Shown: one piece after another, positions 7,672 through 13,090 of the stretch | How the letters are laid out: every line of letters starts with the position of its first letter | Numbering within the stretch: position 1 is the first letter of the stretch | Assembly (NCBI GenBank): GCA_024196135.1 | Contig: JAMQCK010001008.1 | Span: 1 to 13,090, forward strand | Reading direction: 5' to 3' | Length of the DNA stretch: 13,090 nt | From: Pleurotus ostreatus/Saccharomyces cerevisiae fusant | Lineage: Eukaryota > Opisthokonta | The notes under the pieces: model-generated | Seen by the model: the letters and a program-made list of their open reading frames with translations, nothing else | What the model was told of the DNA's origin: nothing | Databases searched by the model: none | Translations under genes and position numbers: made by a program

Positions 7672-10600
7672 TCAATGATGCGCGGCAGGAATGCCAAACT
7701 TCTCGACCGCAACCCAGCTCTCGCGCTTCGGGCTATCCACTCATCAGTATGAGCTCCGACATGTGTAACGAAACCAAACTTACCCAGACTCCGGCCGCTC
7801 CGTCACTTTGCCAAAGCTCGTCCCCTCCAGCACCAGCTTCACCGTCTTGAACTCGAACCCGCGGAACTCAAGTTTGAGCTCCAATCCGCCCTTCCCTCCG
7901 CGCACAAAGTCCAGGCGGCGCGACTCCTTGTGCGCTTCTTCCTCGAGAGCGTTGGTCTCGAACGCGGCCGAGACGGGAAGCGCATCGTTGATGCGGAGCA
8001 CGGCAGACGCATGACCGCCGAAAGCTTCGTACAGACGGAGCACGATAGTCGTGGGACCCTTCGCGAAGTCCTTGAACGCGTCATCCTCGCCGCGCTTGAC
8101 GGTCTCGAGGAAGACGTTGGGCGCTTGCTCGACGACGAAGGGAGAGGCCGCGGATTTGAGAGTGGATAGATCGTGGTTGGGGCCGACATGGCGCACTGCA
8201 AAGAGTCAGCTTTAGGGACAGATTCGGCATTATACTGAAGCACTGACAATACAGTGGAGAGTTGAACAAGAATCCAGCCTGGGGCACATCTGACTGAATA
8301 AAGTGACCCTTGTGGGGCATGACCGCGAACGAGAATGCGTGTTTGCCTGTCGACTGTTAGCGTAGGCACTCGAGTATGATGACAACCGCCACATACCCTG
8401 ATCCTGCTCCGCATCCGGAGCCGTCGGTGACCGCAGCAAGGAGATGCGCATCAAGGAGCCAAGGCAAGAGAACCCGTACTTGGACTCCGAGAGAATGGCG
8501 ACGCCGTACCCGAACTCGCTCAAATCGGCGTACTGAGGTAGTACCGTGAGCGTGTGCATCTGAAGTAGCCGCGAGGTGAACCTACTTTGTGACCGCAGAC
8601 TTCAAACTAGGAGTTGACGGGCGTCGTCAGCAACGTCTTCAAGGCCACAAGGTACATGCATACCTTCGCCATCTCCCAAGTCGTGTTCTTGTGGGTCGGG
8701 CGCTGGACATACCCGAACTGTGTCTCATACGTGGCAACGTCGCTCCGAATGGTGAGCGGGAGCTCGACTACGGTGCATCAGGGTTGTTGACACAGCGATC
8801 AATGGCGACCACGCACACTTGAGGAATTCGTGCCTTTGCCGCCAGTCGACGCGCGCGTCGAAGCGGAAGAATGAACGCGAGTCCGCCTTCGAAGTAGCAG
8901 GAACGGCATCCAGAGAGATCTACGATACATGTTAGCCGTAGATCAAGAATCGCGATCCGTTGTCACATACCTCAACCTCGATCTCGCTATCGCCGTACTT
9001 GGTTGTCGCGACGACCGCCGCGCGAATAGGTCCACGCGAGGTGACGCGCACGTTCTGGAACTTGAGCGGAATGGGGGCTTCGAGGTGGTGAATCTCAACA
9101 TCTGCGAACACCGTTAGCCATGATCCAGCTATAGTCAAGCAATTCGTACCCCATGCATCCCAGTAGTTAGGCCTGTCATCAAACATGACGAGGCCACCAG
9201 TAGCGCCCGCAGCAATGAGTTCGCGACTACATTCACAACGTCAGCAACCGTACCGTCGGACGTGAAGCTGATCGTAACCTACCCAAGCTGGACGTCGACC
9301 AGGCTTGTAATACGACCCTCAGCGATGGTGAGCTGTACGCTCTCGTTGCGGAGCACGAAGTGGTCCTTCCCGTTGCTGTATACTGTTCGTATGCATTAGC
9401 GCGGGCCCGCCCCTTCGACGTCAACCCGTACTCACCACTCGCGGGCATGATCCTCTCCAACCTCGGTGCCGCACCAACCAACGCCGCTCCGCTCGCGGGC
9501 ACATCCACCAGGGTGAACTCATCCGAGACGTACTTGGGCGAGTAGCCGTCCTTCGCCTCGTCCTCTTCCGTGGCGCGCTGCGAGCCGAGACCTGCTGGCA
9601 CGCGAATGACTTCGCGGCGCGGGAACGGAGTCGTGTTGAGCGCGACGAGGGAGCCGCGGCCCCTGAACTCGGTCGCGGCGGCGCCGATGCCGCCAATGCC
9701 ACCACCAGCAGCTTTGGACCCAGGGAGAAGCACCGAGAGCGCATCCTCTAGCATGTGCTTGCCATCCGAGGTGACCTCCGCATAGAGCTTCTCGGCGTCA
9801 TCATAGACCATGCCGCTGTTGAGAGGTTGAGCTCAATGTTCGCCCGCAGCGTCTCGATGAGGAAGGCCAGGACTCACATCGCGGACCCAGGAAGCACGTC
9901 GTGGAACTGGTTCAGCAGCACCTTTTCCCACGAGGTATCGAGCGTCTCCTTCGGGTACGCGTACGAACTCTGACCCGAGGCCAGTGCCTTGAGCGATGCG
10001 AGCGTAGCGAAGAACTGACTACACGTCAACGCCGAATGCCTTCGAACAGTCTGCCACGACTCACCTCAACATCGCGCATGAGCACTTCCGAGTGACGGTT
10101 ACCCTTCTTGATGCTCGCATGGCTCGTGTATGTACCGCGGTGGAACTCCAGGTACAGCTCTCCGAGCCAGGTCGGCAGCTTTGCGCCAGCCACTGTTCCC
10201 TCGTTGGGGAGTCCACCTGGGCGACCATCAGCAAAAGTCTCTCTGCAGTGCGAACGCGCACTGCGTCGTAACGCGAAGACGACTCAACCCACCTTCGCCA
10301 AACCTACTCCCTCCCACGTATACCGATCCCTTGCTCTGATCCGCAAGCTCGCGGAAGAACTCGTCGACCGTGCGGCCCTACGCGCTCTCATAAGCAGCTT
10401 TCTTCAACCTCCCCAGGGCACATACCGTCACAAGCTGCGGCACGTCTCTGTGGGTACGCGCAAGGGCATTAATGCGACGCAAGTTCTCCAACATCTAGCT
10501 AAAGGTCAGCCTTCCGCCTCCGTCGGTACAGATAAAGACCATCACCTTGTTCAACGGGCCTCCACCTCCATCACCGTTCCCGAAAGCTAGCAAGGATTGG

Positions 10601-13039
10601 TTCGAAGATTCAATGTTCTAGGAAATGGTTGTCAGCATGCGGACGCACAAAGGCGAGTGGGGAAGGGGAAGCCATGTCAGCCAGCAGTTTGGACGTATCC
10701 GCATCATGCTCAAGCTATGAGCAGGAGTCATAGCGATTCTAGTGTATGCATCATATGTAGCAGAAGATTGTTCCGTAAAGAGTATGCCCTAAGGCTCACC
10801 TAGGCATCGCAACCATAATCATGGAGAACGTCGAGATGGACCAAAGTCGTAGAAAGGATCGTCAGCGCATCGTTCGATACAAGGATAGGACGAGAAGACG
10901 ATCAGAATAACTAGGATTATAAGCTCGCTCACACCCCGAAGGGTCGCGAAAATAGGTCGTATAATTCGCATCACGCGGACATGGAAAGAAGGCGCATCGG
11001 AAGTCGAGAACTCACCTAAAGCCATGCCAGGGTAGAAGAGGTTCCGGGCCGAGCATAGGAAAGAAATCGTCAGCAACTTCACAACGGAGGTGAAGAGGGG
11101 AAGGTAAGGATCAGAATAACTAGGATTATGCAACGCTCATTGCCCCTTGAGGGTTCACGAATGTAGGTCATGAAAGGTTCGCATCATGCGAGTTGGAAAG
11201 ATGAGAGTTAGAGACTGACCTATACGTGCGAAGTCATGATAGACGGCGAGAGTCGAACAGAGGTTCGGAGTCTTGATGAGCAATCGCTCGCTGCATACGA
11301 TCCCCCAGGCGTACCTGAGAACGGTATATCAGCAACCAAGTAGACGTATAGACGAGCAATGGAGAAGAGTAATAATCAGATGACACGCTTAAAAGCAACA
11401 GCTCATGCCCTCGCGAGTACAAGCCTCCGAGGGTCGTAGGAAAGCACATGATATTGGCATCATGATCCCAGAACAAGATGGGAGGTCGAGCGAACGGCCG
11501 GGCGAAGACAGCCAAGCCGGTCAAAGCAGCGTCAACACGCAGACGCACCTTATGATTCCGGATTCCCTTGTTCACATCCCCAAGCGTCGCTTGCGCGGTG
11601 TAGGTGTCGACTAAGAAAGACGCGCGTCTAGTAAGCATTGATAACCTCCCTCAGGTGGAGCCTGCTCACCAGGAGTCATGTGGCACAGCACCTGCGTCCC
11701 ATCGGTACCAGCCCAGTTGAACGTCGTGTGCGGGAATGTATTACTTGAAGTTCGAAGTCAGTACAGCTACGGTCATACGGGTGCAGCCTCTCTTGCTTAC
11801 ATATTGTTCCAGCTCAACTTCTGCGTAAAAAACCACTTCATGCCCGCGCTGCGGAGGATCTATTAAGCGTATGGTCAGTCCGGTGCTCTCGTTCTTGCGC
11901 TTGGCATGAAGCGTACCTGCGGCAACTGCCCCGTCAAGCCGAACGTATCCGGCAGCCAGCCCGTCTCGCAGTAGAAGCCCAGACGAGACTTGAAGTATCT
12001 GGAGAGGATGAGCATAGCGTTCATGCTCCCGACGATCACCCGCTCGTCGCGGCCCAACGAGTCTCATTCGCCAACGTCCGGCCCCTCCATCTCCAGCCGG
12101 AGAAACATGCTGAACTTACCTCTGCCCAAGGACGACCTGCCTCACGAGCGCCTCACCGCTCGGCATGTTGCCGTCGTGTTCGACCCAGGCGCCTCCGATG
12201 GGGAGGAAGGATCCCTGCACGACAAGATGATGAGCTTTGTACTGACACATATAAAACCGAGCCTCACATCTTTCACTGCGTCCTTGATGCGCTCGAACAG
12301 CGTCGGGTACAGCTTCTCGCACCATTTCCATTGCTGGGCCTGGAGAAGGGAGCAGTCAGCGAAGGGAACGGTGTGCGAATGTAAAGGGTGAACAAGAAGA
12401 TTATCGATTGGCTCACCTGACTGGCCACGAAGCGATGTTCGGGGTAGCGCTTCGCGAGGTCGATCTGGGTAGACCTGGGTCGCAGATGTTAGATCAAGTG
12501 TGCACGGAGAAAGAAGCACGCCGCCGGCCAAGAAGGGCTGGGTATATGCGCCTGGTAGTGGTAGCACGCAGACGGAAGGACGTATCGAGTAGCAAATAGC
12601 ACACGAAAGAGACAAATCACCAGCTCCTCGCGACCTTCTGCTGAGTCGCCGAGTACGGCCAGAGCCATGCAGTGTCGATATGGCAGTTGCCCATGGCCCA
12701 TACGGAACCAGGAGGGGTGGGTCCTGCAGACGGCTACACAAACTAGTCAGTCAGTGCCTCGACTGTGGAGAAGCGAGGGTAATGGTTAATAGCATCGCAG
12801 GAGTGGGGTGTATAGGAAGAGAAGTGCACCTTGCCGAGGTCGGGATACACATCCTTGGGATCATCTACATTGATACCGCCAAACATTGCCTTGCGGGCAA
12901 GCGCACGGCCCTCGGCGATGACTTTGGCCACTTCCTCACGTGTACCCATCCGAGCACGGTCAAAGATATTGATGATTGCATTAGCTGCAGAAAGCGCGTC
13001 ATTCTGCGCCGTAGTGTTGCCCGGGAGCGTCTGGGAGAG
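7672..13039 (-). CDS. ams1: Alpha-mannosidase, GH38, Ams1 class; 5' end beyond the right edge
   Basis: Known role of the family: Ams1-type enzymes hydrolyse terminal alpha-mannose from free oligosaccharides in the cytosol and vacuole, and yeast Ams1 reaches the vacuole by selective autophagy. Exons on the minus strand: 13039-12830, 12733-12621, 12474-12417, 12339-12268, 12214-12120, 11998-11917, 11859-11801, 11743-11670, 11610-11549, 10617-10546, 10494-10426, 10377-10293, 10216-10065, 10014-9878, 9815-9436, 9382-9283, 9226-9150, 9101-8971, 8919-8817, 8767-8664, 8606-8586, 8532-8397, 8346-8248, 8195-7784, 7732-7672. The total is 2964 nt, 987 residues plus stop, all phases consistent. Window residues: [13 protein letters not shown] with zinc ligands H88 and D90; [20 protein letters not shown] with the probable nucleophile D200; [34 protein letters not shown] with the probable zinc ligand H439; then C-terminal beta domains containing [19 protein letters not shown] and [14 protein letters not shown]. 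The catalytic set is intact, so the enzyme is probably active. The N-terminal domain, probably about 200 residues, lies outside the window. Confidence 0.93.
8586..8606 (-). other. 21-nt microexon of the mannosidase gene
   Basis: The minus strand reads CTAG|TTTGAAGTCTGCGGTCACAAA|GTAGGT, encoding only FEVCGHK between introns of 57 nt (8663-8607) and 53 nt (8585-8533). The residues fit the conserved Ams1 context between WEMAK and [10 protein letters not shown], and both joins are phase 0. Automated gene callers may skip it. Confidence 0.82.
10618..11548 (-). other. 931-nt composite intron made of tandem GT...AG units
   Basis: The flanking exons end in GIRNHK and start with [21 protein letters not shown], contiguous in this family, so the whole 931 nt must be removed. 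On the minus strand the segment has exactly four AGGT sites: CTCAG|GTACGC (11315/11314), ATAG|GTCAGT (11220/11219), TTTAG|GTGAGT (11016/11015) and CCTAG|GTGAGC (10800/10799). They split the intron into units of 234, 95, 204, 216 and 182 nt, each starting with GT and ending with AG. GCTGAY branch-like motifs occur in four units, close to the AG in the first and last and 55-60 nt away in the 204- and 216-nt units; the 95-nt unit has only CATGAC. Other introns in the gene are 48-146 nt. The outer boundaries are firm; sequential use of the internal sites is inference. Confidence 0.8.
10800..11219 (-). repeat. Two diverged tandem copies of an intron-like unit
   Basis: Units 11219-11016 and 11015-10800 share an identical 21-nt core, at 11109-11129 and 10900-10920, exactly 209 nt apart. 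Flanking similarity extends over roughly 90 nt: the minus-strand pattern is TTTCCA...CGCRTGATGCGAA...GACCTA.TTTCG then ACCCT..GGGG..TGAGCG. A GCTGACGAT block later in each unit also matches. Both copies begin with a GT donor and end with an AG acceptor, so the duplicated unit coincides with a splicing unit. Weaker ATGATGC-like motifs at about 11455-11464 and 10697-10707 hint at related copies in the flanking units. Confidence 0.78.
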
Positions 13040-13090
13040 CTGCGCCATAGTTAGAGAAGGTTTTCGAGGCATAGTATGGATAAAGGATGA
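13040..13090 (-). other. Partial intron at the right edge, mannosidase gene
   Basis: The minus strand reads TCTAACTATGGCGCAG, a CTAAC branch point followed 7 nt later by a CAG acceptor, just before the codons for [13 protein letters not shown]. The donor is outside the window. An ATG at 13072 is in frame with the coding sequence but falls inside this probable intron, and the protein it would start lacks the usual Ams1 N-terminal domain. The intron reading is therefore preferred. Confidence 0.65.

Noticed and set aside
10819..11133. 104-codon minus-strand ORF with hydrophobic stretches inside the long mannosidase intron
   Set aside because: It spans one of the duplicated intron units and two internal AG|GT sites, has no recognisable domain, and the flanking exons join directly in the enzyme family.
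10618..11548. The long intron as a transposon insertion or intron-encoded gene
   Set aside because: I see no terminal inverted repeats, target-site duplication, reverse transcriptase or endonuclease motifs. The visible structure is tandem duplication bounded by splice sites.

Overview
The window looks like nuclear DNA of a filamentous basidiomycete, most likely an Agaricomycete. It is GC-rich, and its genes are cut by many short introns (mostly 47-80 nt) with GTRNGY-type donors, CTRAY-type branch points and YAG acceptors. One gene is clearly the fungal Ams1-type alpha-mannosidase. There is no bacterial-style operon structure, no rRNA or tRNA, and no CRISPR array. The genus-level identity is inference; the intron grammar is read from the sequence.

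There are three protein-coding genes. (1) Positions 3069 to 1, minus strand, running off the left edge: a large low-complexity protein rich in Pro, Gln, Ser, Tyr and His, with at least four families of in-frame tandem repeats and a charged, probably coiled-coil segment at the edge. Its main exon is one uninterrupted 823-codon frame from 2469 to 1. (2) About 4295 to 7245, plus strand: a roughly 770-residue protein in 12 exons with one likely membrane segment; I do not recognise the family. (3) 13039 to 7672, minus strand, running off the right edge: a GH38 alpha-mannosidase of the Ams1 (vacuolar/cytosolic) class. It can be assembled from 25 exons into 987 continuous residues plus a stop, with the expected zinc and nucleophile motifs.

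Genes 1 and 2 are divergent, separated by about 0.9-1.2 kb of presumed promoter sequence. Genes 2 and 3 are convergent, separated by about 0.4 kb holding two inverted repeats. Nothing suggests that the three genes share a pathway.

The most unusual object is a 931-nt intron in the mannosidase gene (11548 to 10618, minus strand), where the gene's other introns are 48-146 nt. It contains exactly four AGGT tetranucleotides on the coding strand. All four are acceptor-donor junctions (YAG|GTNNGY), so the intron can be read as five head-to-tail GT...AG units. Two neighbouring units are diverged copies of each other, sharing an identical 21-nt core 209 nt apart. This looks like tandem intron duplication inside an intron, and it could be removed by stepwise (recursive) splicing.
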